A stretch of DNA of 13,762 bases from Candidatus Saccharibacteria bacterium UBA3829 (GCA_002393165.1 DGIF01000006.1:1-13762); one strand, 5' to 3'. Counted from the stretch's first letter, positions 5,456 through 12,591 are shown. Made by a program: numbers and translations. Notes: generated by a model not told the origin, from the sequence alone.

Positions 5456-6310
5456 CTATCTCCCCTGTATGATTCGGTCAATGGCGGCATTGGCCTCATA
5501 GTCTGCGACGGAATTCTTAGAGCGATCAACGTGAGTAAAGGACACTGCTTCAAAATTATTTAGTTTGCTCTCGATGTCTTTATAGATCGGTAAGATGTCT
5601 TGGTTTTTGACCGTAAATACGCCGTTCAACTGGTTTACTACCATGAGGCTATCGGAGACGAAGCGCACCGTTTTGAGCCCGAGCCTAATAGCGCGGTCGA
5701 CACCGCTTCGCATGGCGTAGTATTCGGCAACGCGCGAGGTGGCAAAGCCGATAAACTCGCCACCCTGTTCGATAACGTGGCCGTCCACGTCGACCACTCG
5801 GTAACCGATACCGGATGGTCCGGGATTGCCCCTTGAGGCACCGTCAACGTAAATCGTAACCGACGAAGCCGTGTCACGAGGCGAGATATGCCCGGCGGTG
5901 ACCTTGCCGTCAATGATTTCGACCACTGACAAGCTGGCTTCGTTCAGCTTAACATTTGCGGCGGCAAAATCTTTGACGAACTTGTAGGCGGTATATCGGT
6001 CTCTTGGTTCGGGCTTCTTGCCATCGGGCCTCAAAGTGATTTCGTAAATAATATAAAGGTTGCTAAGGCGGCTAGAGCCCTCAAGGGCGACAAAAGTGAT
6101 GACGTCTTTGAGTTTAATGGAGCCTGCGGTGAGACTAGTGTACTCCGAGAGAGATCGCGCCATAGCTTCTTCTGGCTGTTCGCCGAATTTGATCTTGCCG
6201 GTTGGGAGTTCCCAAAAAACCGGGGTTTCGCTGCGACCACGGTTCCGTTTAAAAATTAATACCCCATCCTCGTTTCTAATAATGCCAACTACGCGAATTC
6301 TTTGTTTCAT
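5456..6310 (-). CDS. NUDIX-like domain fused to ribonuclease HI
   Basis: 284 residues in two parts. Residues 1-135 look like a NUDIX fold: RIRVVGIIRNEDGVLIFKR, then WELPTGKIKFGE at 34-44. The NUDIX box starting at Gly38 reads GKIKFGEQPEEAMARSLSEY; the canonical REUxEExGU is replaced by RSLSEYTSL, so two of the three metal-binding glutamates and the glycine are gone. Residues 150-284 are a full RNase HI domain, with YVDGASRGNPGPSGIG and the four catalytic acids Asp156, Glu196, Asp220, Asp270. RNase HI cuts the RNA strand of RNA:DNA hybrids, and this half is probably active. The NUDIX half is probably a binding or altered domain (inference). The start ATG is preceded by AAGGGTGG. A structured RNA with its own promoter occupies the region just upstream. 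Confidence 0.85.
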   Translation of the reverse strand: MKQRIRVVGIIRNEDGVLIFKRNRGRSETPVFWELPTGKIKFGEQPEEAMARSLSEYTSLTAGSIKLKDVITFVALEGSSRLSNLYIIYEITLRPDGKKPEPRDRYTAYKFVKDFAAANVKLNEASLSVVEIIDGKVTAGHISPRDTASSVTIYVDGASRGNPGPSGIGYRVVDVDGHVIEQGGEFIGFATSRVAEYYAMRSGVDRAIRLGLKTVRFVSDSLMVVNQLNGVFTVKNQDILPIYKDIESKLNNFEAVSFTHVDRSKNSVADYEANAAIDRIIQGR

Positions 6311-6319
6311 GCCACCCTT

Positions 6320-6450
6320 AAAACCCTGCTGGCCTGTTTTCCCCGTAATATATACAAGGTGGGTAAAATCTTATGCGATACATCCACGGACGTAAGCCAC
6401 GAAATCCCTATAACATGATTATTCAGGAAAATCATGTTGCCAGCAGGGCT
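6320..6450 (-). ncRNA. Unrecognised structured RNA, ~130 nt: leader (riboswitch-like) or small RNA
   Basis: On the minus strand a promoter predicts a start at about 6450. From there CCCTGCTGGC (6448-6439) is perfectly complementary to GCCAGCAGGG (6333-6324), closing the whole RNA, and is followed by TTTT (6323-6320). A second perfect 9-bp hairpin, AACATGATT/AATCATGTT (6438-6430 with 6420-6412), begins on the base next to the closing stem, so the two would stack as in a multi-branch junction. The remaining 78 bases contain CGT/ACG and GTGG/CCAC pairing possibilities. CCCACCTTG (6363-6355) could pair with the downstream Shine-Dalgarno AAGGGTGG with one bulge. The 3' end is 10 bases from the NUDIX-RNase HI ATG. 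I do not recognise it as SRP RNA, 6S RNA or a standard riboswitch. Confidence 0.6.
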
Positions 6451-6456
6451 AATTTA

Positions 6457-6489
6457 ATTATACATGGTGCGGTTCTCTTTGTAAAGAGA
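6457..6489 (-). promoter_or_regulatory. Promoter of the structured RNA / NUDIX-RNase HI gene, with palindrome over the -35
   Basis: Minus strand: TTTACA (6485-6480), 17-base spacer, TATAAT (6462-6457). The predicted start is 6450-6449, directly at the closing stem of the structured RNA. The -35 is embedded in an inverted repeat, TCTCTTT-2-AAAGAGA (6474-6489), a candidate operator. Confidence 0.75.
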
Positions 6490-6537
6490 GTGGCAGGCCA
6501 GCCTCGTCTCATAATACGCAGCTACTTAGTTTACGCT

Positions 6538-7203
6538 CTACTGGACCCCAACCAGCGAATAAAAGAAATGGAGGATGCCATTGATGCCGTTTGCCATAAA
6601 GCCAGAAAAGATGTCGCTAAAAAGAAAGATCAGCATATAGATGATAATTATGCCATACCGCTCCATCTGTGCCATAATATCGCGGACAGAATCTGGGGCA
6701 ATTGCGTATAACGCGCGCGAGCCATCGAGTGGCGGGATAGGAATGAGGTTAAACAGCATAAAACCAAGGTTGACCTGGACGATCTTGGCGAAAATGAAAA
6801 AAGCCATTCCGCTGCTAAGATCTCTGAGGGCACCCGAGAAATACCCAATGAGGAAGGCCAAGAGGGCAATCAGAAAATTAGTGAATGGGCCGGCGAGCGC
6901 GACCAGAGCCATTCCCCATTCACGCCATTTGAGGTTGCGGTAGTTAACTGGGACGGGCTTGGCTCCGCCGAAAACTGGCGCGTTCATGATGTAGAGAACG
7001 ACCGGCACGATAATGGACATAAATAGGTCGATATGTTTGATGGGGTTTAAGGTAAGGCGTCCGGCGTCCTTCGCGGTGCTGTCGCCTAGCCAGTAGGCGA
7101 CCAGTCCGTGGGCTAGTTCATGCAAGACAACCGAGCCAAGAATAATGACTAAAATTATTATAATATAGAGCGGGTCTATAATATAAAGCGAACTAGACTG
7201 CAT
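6538..7203 (-). CDS. M50-family (site-2-type) membrane metalloprotease
   Basis: 221 residues, with membrane segments near 12-30, 60-75, 97-125 and 135-155. The zinc motif HELAH (28-32) is followed by GLVAYWLGDSTAKDAGRLTLNPIKHIDL. The third zinc-ligand motif NLIPIPPLDGSRAL (Asp160) has the family's NxxPxPxLDG form. Site-2-type proteases cut substrates within the membrane and often release signalling proteins. This short form without PDZ domains is widespread in bacteria. The ATG shares a base with the stop of the upstream MBL-like gene (TAATG), so it is translationally coupled and is the last gene of the wHTH-MBL-M50 operon. Its substrate is unknown. Confidence 0.92.
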   Translation of the reverse strand: MQSSSLYIIDPLYIIIILVIILGSVVLHELAHGLVAYWLGDSTAKDAGRLTLNPIKHIDLFMSIIVPVVLYIMNAPVFGGAKPVPVNYRNLKWREWGMALVALAGPFTNFLIALLAFLIGYFSGALRDLSSGMAFFIFAKIVQVNLGFMLFNLIPIPPLDGSRALYAIAPDSVRDIMAQMERYGIIIIYMLIFLFSDIFSGFMANGINGILHFFYSLVGVQ

Positions 7204-7649
7204 TAGCTTAGAACCACCACTTCTTTCGTAGTCGGAAGACTATCTACGGATTTGACCTTGAGTTTCTTCTCGGCGCGAGCGGTAAGTTTTAGATCGGCAA
7301 CCATGCCATCAACGTTGCCCATGGCGATAACTAGCTTCGGCTCAATCTCGCGGATGGCGCGAACAGATGAAGTGCACAAGATGTCGGCTACAATGTCGTC
7401 AAGATTTTCTTCGATACCACCAAGTATGCCAATGTGAACGCCGCCGATTTCAACCGAGTAGATGGTTTTACCGCTTTCCGTGCCAATGCCGCAGATGGTG
7501 GCGTCGCCAATTTCAAATTCGCCAGGGCCGGTGATTTTGCCGACGGAAAGCCCCGCGTCAATAACGGCATCGGCAATGTTGAACTTAATTAAGTCCTTTT
7601 TGGTAATAATGGTGATTTCGTCTGGATTTTTGCTTTCAATTTCAAACAT
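7203..7649 (-). CDS. Degenerate MBL-fold protein (COG2220-like), metal ligands lost
   Basis: 148 residues. The segment ITGPGEFEIGDATICGIG...GKTIYSVEIGGVHIGILG, then IREIEPKLVIAMG, matches the middle and end of UlaG/COG2220-type MBL hydrolases (GPGEYE-----GI...TIY--E-dGl-i-hLGDLG...PkivIPmHY). The usual N-terminal part with HxHxDH is missing, the LGDLG aspartate is replaced (ILGGI), and the final PMH is AMG. There is only one His in the whole protein, so zinc catalysis is not possible as usually understood. A structural or binding role is inferred. Shine-Dalgarno AAGGAG lies 4 bases before the ATG. The gene is 8 bases after the wHTH gene and overlaps the M50 gene. Confidence 0.7.
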   Translation of the reverse strand: MFEIESKNPDEITIITKKDLIKFNIADAVIDAGLSVGKITGPGEFEIGDATICGIGTESGKTIYSVEIGGVHIGILGGIEENLDDIVADILCTSSVRAIREIEPKLVIAMGNVDGMVADLKLTARAEKKLKVKSVDSLPTTKEVVVLS

Positions 7650-7657
7650 AATACTCC

Positions 7658-8263
7658 TTATGATTTTATTATTCTTTCTGGATCAAAGACCTCGCTGATC
7701 TCCATCTCGAGAATGTCTTCGACAAAACGGTCCTTGACGCTCCGGCGATAGGTAAAATCCTCAACTGACATAATAACATAGTTGATGGGTTTGCCTTGTT
7801 TTTTCTCGATCACCTCGGCCCAGTGGGTAAGCTTCTTGGTCCGGTCGTTACCGATAATGAGAAGGTCGATACCATCCTGGCCTGGCAAACGATTGGTGAC
7901 GATCAGCCCGCGCAAGTAGTGCCGAACTGGGCGCGTGTACTCGTCCCAAGTGGTAGAGTGAACATCTTTTTCGCGGGTAAGATCAACTTTTTTGGTGAAC
8001 ATTTCATTAAGTGGGTGAGCAAACGGGTGTTTGTTGTTGGCCGAGTAATAAACCTTGTTGTCGAAAGTTTCATTTTTGATGATGCCGATGCTCTCAAGAT
8101 TGAGTAACTCTCTCCGAACGGAATTGATCTGTTCGTCAATCACGCGAGTCATTTCACGAACATAGAAAGACTTTTCTGGATTTTCAAAGAAAAGCTGGAG
8201 TAACTTGGCGCGCGTCTTGCTGCCAAAGAGTTTTTCAATGGGGGTACTATTTTCTTTGCTCAT
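7658..8263 (-). CDS. Winged-helix regulator with nucleotidyltransferase-like C-terminal domain
   Basis: 201 residues. Residues 8-75 form a winged helix: IEKLFGSKTRAKLLQLFFENPEKSFYVREMTRVI, then DEQINSVRRELLNLESIGII as recognition helix and turn. Residues 110-190 (GLIVTNRLPGQDGIDLLIIGNDR...INYVIMSVEDFTYR) resemble MNT-type nucleotidyltransferase domains, but the catalytic GxxxDxD pattern is not clear, so enzyme activity is doubtful. Proteins of this layout are common in CPR genomes. As first gene of an operon with an MBL-like protein and an M50 protease, it may regulate them (inference). No Shine-Dalgarno is present; an extended -10 lies 9 bases before the ATG, so the mRNA is probably leaderless. 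Confidence 0.82.
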   Translation of the reverse strand: MSKENSTPIEKLFGSKTRAKLLQLFFENPEKSFYVREMTRVIDEQINSVRRELLNLESIGIIKNETFDNKVYYSANNKHPFAHPLNEMFTKKVDLTREKDVHSTTWDEYTRPVRHYLRGLIVTNRLPGQDGIDLLIIGNDRTKKLTHWAEVIEKKQGKPINYVIMSVEDFTYRRSVKDRFVEDILEMEISEVFDPERIIKS

Positions 8264-8272
8264 TCTATGAAT

Positions 8273-8281
8273 ATTGTATCA
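8273..8281 (-). promoter_or_regulatory. Extended -10 promoter of the wHTH-MBL-M50 operon, leaderless mRNA
   Basis: TGATACAAT on the minus strand (8281-8273). The predicted start is 8266-8265, two or three bases before the ATG at 8263. The distance from -10 to ATG is the same as for rimB. Confidence 0.6.
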
Positions 8282-8322
8282 CGAAAATAATAAAATATAG
8301 TGAAGTTTGTTTGGCTTTTTCG

Positions 8323-9117
8323 TTAGTTGGCGAAATATTTTATAACGTATGGATAAACTTTTTCTAATTTCAGCCAAATGATGTCGGGGTTCCGCTTGAA
8401 CCATGTAAGTTGCCTCTTGGCGAGATGCCAGTCATCATAAACGAATAGCGCCTTGGCCTCATCTAGCGTTAGCTTCCCTTCGAGGACGCCCCAGATAAAC
8501 TGATAGATGTTACTTTTCATCGCGCCATTGTTCCAACCGTAAGTTTGAACAAGTTTTCTAATTTCATCTTCTAGGCCCTTGCAAAACATTTGATCGGCGC
8601 GTTTAATCAACCGGGCGCGGAGCTCCTCGGCAGACCATTTGATGCCGATGATGAGGTAGTCACCTTTAATCGATTTGCGATCTGAACAAGTTTTTTGCTC
8701 AAAGTCACCGATCTTATGCCCGGTCGGGCCTTTGAAATGATAATCGTAAATGAGCGCGTCGATGTAGAGTCCGGTTCCACCTGCAATGATCGGCACTTTG
8801 CCGCGTGATTTGATGTCGGCAATTTTTTCTTCGGCGTGAGCCTTCCAGTCGGCCACGGTAAAACGTTCGCCAGGCTCGGCCAAATCGAGGCCATAGTGCG
8901 GAATGCCCTGCATTTCCTCTTTAGTCGGCTTTGCGGTGCCGATGTCTGTGCCTTTGTAAATTGCGCGGGAATCAGCGGAAATGATTTCGCCGTCCAAAGC
9001 TTTCGCAATTTTGATACTAACGCTAGTCTTCCCTGATCCGGTAGGGCCCAAAATGATAACCGTGGTGTCTTTCCGCCGGCGCTGACCGCTGAGGGCGTCG
9101 GCCGCTATAGTCGCCAT
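8323..9117 (-). CDS. miaA: tRNA dimethylallyltransferase
   Basis: 264 residues. MiaA transfers the dimethylallyl group to A37 of tRNAs that read UNN codons. Seen: P-loop GPTGSGKT (24-31), DGEIISADSRAIYKGTDIGT then AKP (42-63), PHYGLDLAEPGERFTVADW, VPIIAGGTGLYIDALI, and the C-terminal LAKRQLTWFKRNPDIIWL. The usual SxQ of DSxQ is DSRA, and the usual GY before the C-terminal helices is replaced (SNIYQFIW). The protein is shorter than the E. coli enzyme (316 aa). The start ATG overlaps the thrS stop (TAATG), with AAAGGA 5 bases upstream, so thrS and miaA form one operon of tRNA genes. Confidence 0.95.
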   Translation of the reverse strand: MATIAADALSGQRRRKDTTVIILGPTGSGKTSVSIKIAKALDGEIISADSRAIYKGTDIGTAKPTKEEMQGIPHYGLDLAEPGERFTVADWKAHAEEKIADIKSRGKVPIIAGGTGLYIDALIYDYHFKGPTGHKIGDFEQKTCSDRKSIKGDYLIIGIKWSAEELRARLIKRADQMFCKGLEDEIRKLVQTYGWNNGAMKSNIYQFIWGVLEGKLTLDEAKALFVYDDWHLAKRQLTWFKRNPDIIWLKLEKVYPYVIKYFAN

Positions 9118-10853
9118 TACAATCCTTTCAAGTAGGCAGCAAGGTCTGGCAACTTAATGGTTTCTTCTTTGTCGCGGAGGCGAATCGAAACCGTACCGGC
9201 TTCAGCGTCTTTCGGACCAACAATCAAAATGGCGGGGATTTTCATCTCAGTGGCGCGCTTGATCTTTTTGCCGAGCGAGTCAGCCGAAGCATCCACCGTG
9301 TAGCGAATTTTATTGTTCGGCAACGGCTCGTCTAATTTAACATCGTCTAGGGTACTGGTGATCTTGGCTACGTGATCTAATACTTGGTCATTAACGGTTA
9401 AGATGCGGACGTTTTCTGGCGCGCACCACATTGGCAGCCATCCAGCGGTATGTTCCAGATAGACGCTCATGAAGCGTTCGATCGATCCGATCAATGCACA
9501 GTGAATCATGATCGGAGTCTTTTTGCTGCCGTCTGCGTCGGTATATTCTAGGTGGAAACGAGCCGGCATAGCATAATCTAGCTGCACGGTGGCGAGCTGC
9601 CATTCACGGCCCAAGGCATCTACGGCCATGAAGTCCATTTTAGGCCCATACATGGCAGCTTCACCTTCGCCAATAAAGTAATCCATCTTGAACTTATCTG
9701 CCATTTTTTGGATAGCAGTCTCGGCTTTCTTCCACATCTCTGGGGTGCCAATATAACCATCGCTGTCGTCGCGGAACGAAAGGCGGAGTTTAAGTTTCAT
9801 ATCTATCCTACGATAGAGGTCCTTGGCAGATTCAATTAATTCGCCAAAGATGTCGCCAACCTGCTCTTCCGTACAGAACACATGAGAATCGTCTTGGGTG
9901 ATGGCGCGCACGCGAGAGAGTCCGCCGAGTTCGCCTTTGCGTTCGTCGCGATAAACCATAGTGGTTTCAAGATACTTAATTGGTAAATCTTTGTATGAGC
10001 GAGGTGAGCTGGCAAATATCTGTGAGTGGTGCGGACAAGAAACTGGTTTGATAGCGAGATGGTCGCCACTTTCCTGAGAGATAAACTGTAGCATTTCCGG
10101 AAACTTTTCGTAGTGGCCAGAGGTCTTGTATAGTTCAACGTTCGCGATGTGTGGAATGCAAACTTTCTTATAGCCGTTCTTTAAGCGGTAACTCTGGGTG
10201 AAATCATTAAGTAGGTCACGCAGAATAGTACCGCGCGGAGTGAAGAGCGGCAGACCGGACCCGACTAAGTCAGAGAAACAAAATAGATCTAGCTCTTTGC
10301 CTAATTTGCGGTGGTCGCGGGCCTTGGCTTCTTCTTGACGCTTCAGATACGCGTCGAGCTCTTCTTCGGTATCAAAGGCTACACCATAGATGCGGGTAAG
10401 CATTTCTCGCTTTTCGTCGCCACGCCAATAAGCACCCGCTACGCGGACGAGCTTGAAGGCACCTGCTATGCCGGTATTCTCGACATGTGGGCCGCGGCAC
10501 AAATCAGTAAAGATGTCGCCCATATCATAGAAAGAAATCTCTTCGGAATCGGGAAGCTCTTCGATCAGTTCTACTTTGTAATCTTGCCGATGATCGCGAG
10601 CCCAACTTGCAGCGTCGGTCTTAGAAGCAACGCGCCTTGTCATCGGGAGTTTGCGAGAAATGATCCCACGCATTTTCTTCTCAATCTTCGGCAGGTCGGT
10701 GTCGCTGATTTTAGTCTGACCAAAATCAATATCGTAATAAAAACCATTGTCGATAGCTGGACCAATGCCAAATTTGGCATCTGGATAGAGCTCCTGTACT
10801 GCCGCCGCGAGAATATGACTCAAGGTGTGGCGCATTTTTTCTAGGTTGTCCAT
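9117..10853 (-). CDS. thrS: Threonyl-tRNA synthetase without TGS domain
   Basis: 578 residues against 642 in E. coli. The protein starts directly at the N2 editing domain (HTLSH, His9 and His13; DLCRGPHV, Cys119 and His123), so the N-terminal TGS domain of about 60 residues is absent; the residues needed to remove mischarged serine are kept. The class II catalytic core shows motif 2 TMVYRDERKGELGGLSRVRA and the zinc ligands Cys273 (VSCPHH), His324 (QDDSHVF) and His451 (PIMIHCALIGSIERF). The anticodon-binding domain follows from about 475. The promoter is only about 20 bases from the start, so no T-box leader can be present. Shine-Dalgarno GGAG lies 5 bases before the ATG, and there is no in-frame space for a TGS domain upstream. 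Confidence 0.96.
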   Translation of the reverse strand: MDNLEKMRHTLSHILAAAVQELYPDAKFGIGPAIDNGFYYDIDFGQTKISDTDLPKIEKKMRGIISRKLPMTRRVASKTDAASWARDHRQDYKVELIEELPDSEEISFYDMGDIFTDLCRGPHVENTGIAGAFKLVRVAGAYWRGDEKREMLTRIYGVAFDTEEELDAYLKRQEEAKARDHRKLGKELDLFCFSDLVGSGLPLFTPRGTILRDLLNDFTQSYRLKNGYKKVCIPHIANVELYKTSGHYEKFPEMLQFISQESGDHLAIKPVSCPHHSQIFASSPRSYKDLPIKYLETTMVYRDERKGELGGLSRVRAITQDDSHVFCTEEQVGDIFGELIESAKDLYRRIDMKLKLRLSFRDDSDGYIGTPEMWKKAETAIQKMADKFKMDYFIGEGEAAMYGPKMDFMAVDALGREWQLATVQLDYAMPARFHLEYTDADGSKKTPIMIHCALIGSIERFMSVYLEHTAGWLPMWCAPENVRILTVNDQVLDHVAKITSTLDDVKLDEPLPNNKIRYTVDASADSLGKKIKRATEMKIPAILIVGPKDAEAGTVSIRLRDKEETIKLPDLAAYLKGL

Positions 10854-10879
10854 GTTAACTCCGTTTAACTTTATATTAT

Positions 10880-10888
10880 ATTATACCA
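10880..10888 (-). promoter_or_regulatory. thrS-miaA promoter (extended -10)
   Basis: TGGTATAAT on the minus strand (10888-10880). The predicted start is near 10873, 20 bases before the thrS ATG. No good -35 is seen. Confidence 0.65.
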
Positions 10889-10937
10889 TATTTGTTGAGA
10901 TTTAGCAGCCGTTTCAGATACGACGCGCGCCTTGGCG

Positions 10938-11870
10938 CTAAGTGGCCCCGAGCAGCAAGAAAATCATGAGCGGCATCGTGGCAACAGATAATAGTGTCGA
11001 GATGGTGACTAGCTCGGATGACTCCGAGGCGTTACCGCCGTACTTGACGGCAAAGAGGCTGAGTGAGGTGGCAGTTGGAAGGGCCTGAATAAGCGTGCAC
11101 ACTTGGACAACTTCGGTGGGAAAATTGAATATGGTCAGCAAGCCCCAGGTGGCAACTGGACCAAGGATAAGTTGGATGATAGCGGCAAGAAGCAGTCGCC
11201 ATTTTTTGAACACTTTGCTTAGTTGCGCGCAAGAAAGCATGTAGCCGATGCAGATTAGTGATAGCGGCGTAGTGGCGCCGCCAACATAACTAACTGCATC
11301 CATGACGAGATTCGGGAGACGGATGCCCAGCAGGAACAGCGCCATGCCGAGTAAGACGGCGATGATGTTTGGGTTGAGAATGATGCTGAGCAGGAGATGT
11401 AGGGTAATTCTCTTTTCGAATAGCCAAATGCCGTAGGAAAAAAGTGCGATATTGAAAGAGATGATAAAGCCGCAATAAGCAAGGATGCCGCCGGGGCCGA
11501 AAGTACTAGCGACAATCGGGTAACCGAGAAAAGTAGCATTGTTAAAGATAAGTGCAAATTGCGCTTCTGCATGGAGATCGCCTTTGATCCATTTCTTATT
11601 GAAAATAAGTTTCGCTAGGATAATGAGCGCAAACATGACGATCGCCCCGGCGAGAAGCCCGGAGAAAAAAAGTCCAGCGGAGGCTTCGTCGTACTCGGCT
11701 GGAAAAGCAACAAAGAGGGAGGCTGGCATAAAGACGACGAGGAGCAAATTGGTAAGTTCCCTGTTTGTCTTATCGCTGATAAGCTTTAGTTTGCCGAGCA
11801 GAAAACCTAGCGCCATGATAATAGCGATGGCGCCAAGACGAGTATAAAAGATGGGCAGCTCAATATTCAT
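10938..11870 (-). CDS. AEC-family (auxin efflux carrier-like) permease
   Basis: 310 residues from the chosen start, with about ten hydrophobic segments in two five-helix halves, the AEC/PF03547 layout. It begins ELPIFYTRLGAIAIIMALGF, then LLGKLKLISDKTNRELTNLLLVVFMPASLF, the typical first two helices; the second half includes GGATTPLSLICIGYMLS and QALPTATSLSLFAVKYGG. AEC members export or import small organic anions in other organisms; the substrate here is unknown. The frame is open to a TTG at 11918 and has ATGs at 11891, 11885 and 11870. I chose 11870 because homologues begin just before the first helix, but no Shine-Dalgarno supports any of them. The racemase-like gene ends immediately upstream. 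Confidence 0.85.
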   Translation of the reverse strand: MNIELPIFYTRLGAIAIIMALGFLLGKLKLISDKTNRELTNLLLVVFMPASLFVAFPAEYDEASAGLFFSGLLAGAIVMFALIILAKLIFNKKWIKGDLHAEAQFALIFNNATFLGYPIVASTFGPGGILAYCGFIISFNIALFSYGIWLFEKRITLHLLLSIILNPNIIAVLLGMALFLLGIRLPNLVMDAVSYVGGATTPLSLICIGYMLSCAQLSKVFKKWRLLLAAIIQLILGPVATWGLLTIFNFPTEVVQVCTLIQALPTATSLSLFAVKYGGNASESSELVTISTLLSVATMPLMIFLLLGAT

Positions 11871-11889
11871 AATTGGTTTATCCATAACC

Positions 11890-11918
11890 ATTTTAACATG
11901 AACAGGGCGCGGACACAA
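11890..11918 (-). promoter_or_regulatory. Weak candidate promoter before the AEC permease
   Basis: Minus strand: TTGTGT (11918-11913), 17-base spacer, TAAAAT (11895-11890). The predicted start near 11883 would favour the ATG at 11870 as the permease start. The gene may instead be read through from the racemase-like gene. Confidence 0.35.
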
Positions 11919-12563
11919 TTAGCGCTTTAATCGCAACGTGCGGGCGGCTTCTGCTATCGTATGATCAAAACTGTCTACGATGCGAACGTTATGGCCAAAG
12001 ACCTTACGAAGCCTGGGCGTACATTCTGAGAACTGCCCACAGGCTAGAAGTATCTGCTGGGGCTTGAAATGGGACGCCGCGACGCGGCCCAAAGCCGGCT
12101 CAAGATCGGCTTTAAAGTGGTCGTCGGTGAGCTCGCCGTCATCAATAAGGGCGGGCCAGCGATCTAGACAAATGGTTTTAGCCTTTAAGGCATGGGCAGC
12201 TGCAATATAGGCAAGGTTCTTGGTAGTAGCCTTCGTAGTCAATATAATTGTGGGGCGCTTAACGATGCGCTTTGGCTTCAATGTGAAACCAATAAACTTC
12301 TGATTCGGATACTTCTTGCGGAGGTATGAAAGGCAGGTTATAGAGAGTTGATAGTTCGCGATGACGAGGAGGTCTACGTTGCCAATGTAAGGGCGCAAGG
12401 ATTCTTCGGTAAGTTTGCGAGCAGCAAGTGGATGTTCTTCCATTTTCCTGGCGTTTCGCCAAGTGATAACTCTGATCACTTCCACGACTGGCAGCTCTTT
12501 TTCTAACCGATCGGCAAAGAGTTCGCCACCGTATCCGGTATCAAAGACCGCGATTTTTAACAT
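11919..12563 (-). CDS. Glutamate/aspartate racemase-like protein lacking the first catalytic Cys
   Basis: 214 residues. The N-terminus MLKIAVFDTGYGGELFADRLEKELP matches the MurI start (iGvFDSGvGGLsVl--l---lP, Asp8 kept), NVDLLVIAN aligns with the D-LViACNT motif, and ILLACGQFSE with the LGCTHYP motif; HNVRIVDSFD is the usual DSG end. The first catalytic Cys of ACNT is Asn70, while the second is kept (Cys175). Cys77 is nearby but out of register. Normal two-cysteine racemization therefore looks impossible. Single-cysteine members of this superfamily exist (arylmalonate decarboxylase), so another reaction or a binding role is possible. It is also shorter than MurI (about 260). Shine-Dalgarno AAAGGAG lies 4 bases before the ATG. 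The function should not be called murI. Confidence 0.75.
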   Translation of the reverse strand: MLKIAVFDTGYGGELFADRLEKELPVVEVIRVITWRNARKMEEHPLAARKLTEESLRPYIGNVDLLVIANYQLSITCLSYLRKKYPNQKFIGFTLKPKRIVKRPTIILTTKATTKNLAYIAAAHALKAKTICLDRWPALIDDGELTDDHFKADLEPALGRVAASHFKPQQILLACGQFSECTPRLRKVFGHNVRIVDSFDHTIAEAARTLRLKR

Positions 12564-12591
12564 TTATCTCCTTTCATACCTCCATGCCAAG

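Noticed and set aside
6311..6320. AGGGTGG-like match to the T-box antiterminator motif before the NUDIX-RNase HI start
   Set aside because: The rest of the T-box (ACCGCG, Stem I, specifier loop) is missing and the downstream gene is not an aminoacyl-tRNA or amino-acid gene. It serves better as a Shine-Dalgarno.
6373..6711. 112-codon plus-strand ORF
   Set aside because: It covers the structured RNA, its promoter and the 3' end of the M50 gene, all on the minus strand, and matches no family I know.
10927..10938. GCGCC-TT-GGCGC hairpin as terminator of the permease gene
   Set aside because: The stem is only 5 bp with a 2-base loop and no T-run follows on the minus strand.
11871..11918. TTG at 11918 as start of the AEC permease
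   Set aside because: The extra 16 residues are not typical of the family and have no Shine-Dalgarno; the ATG at 11870 fits the first helix better.
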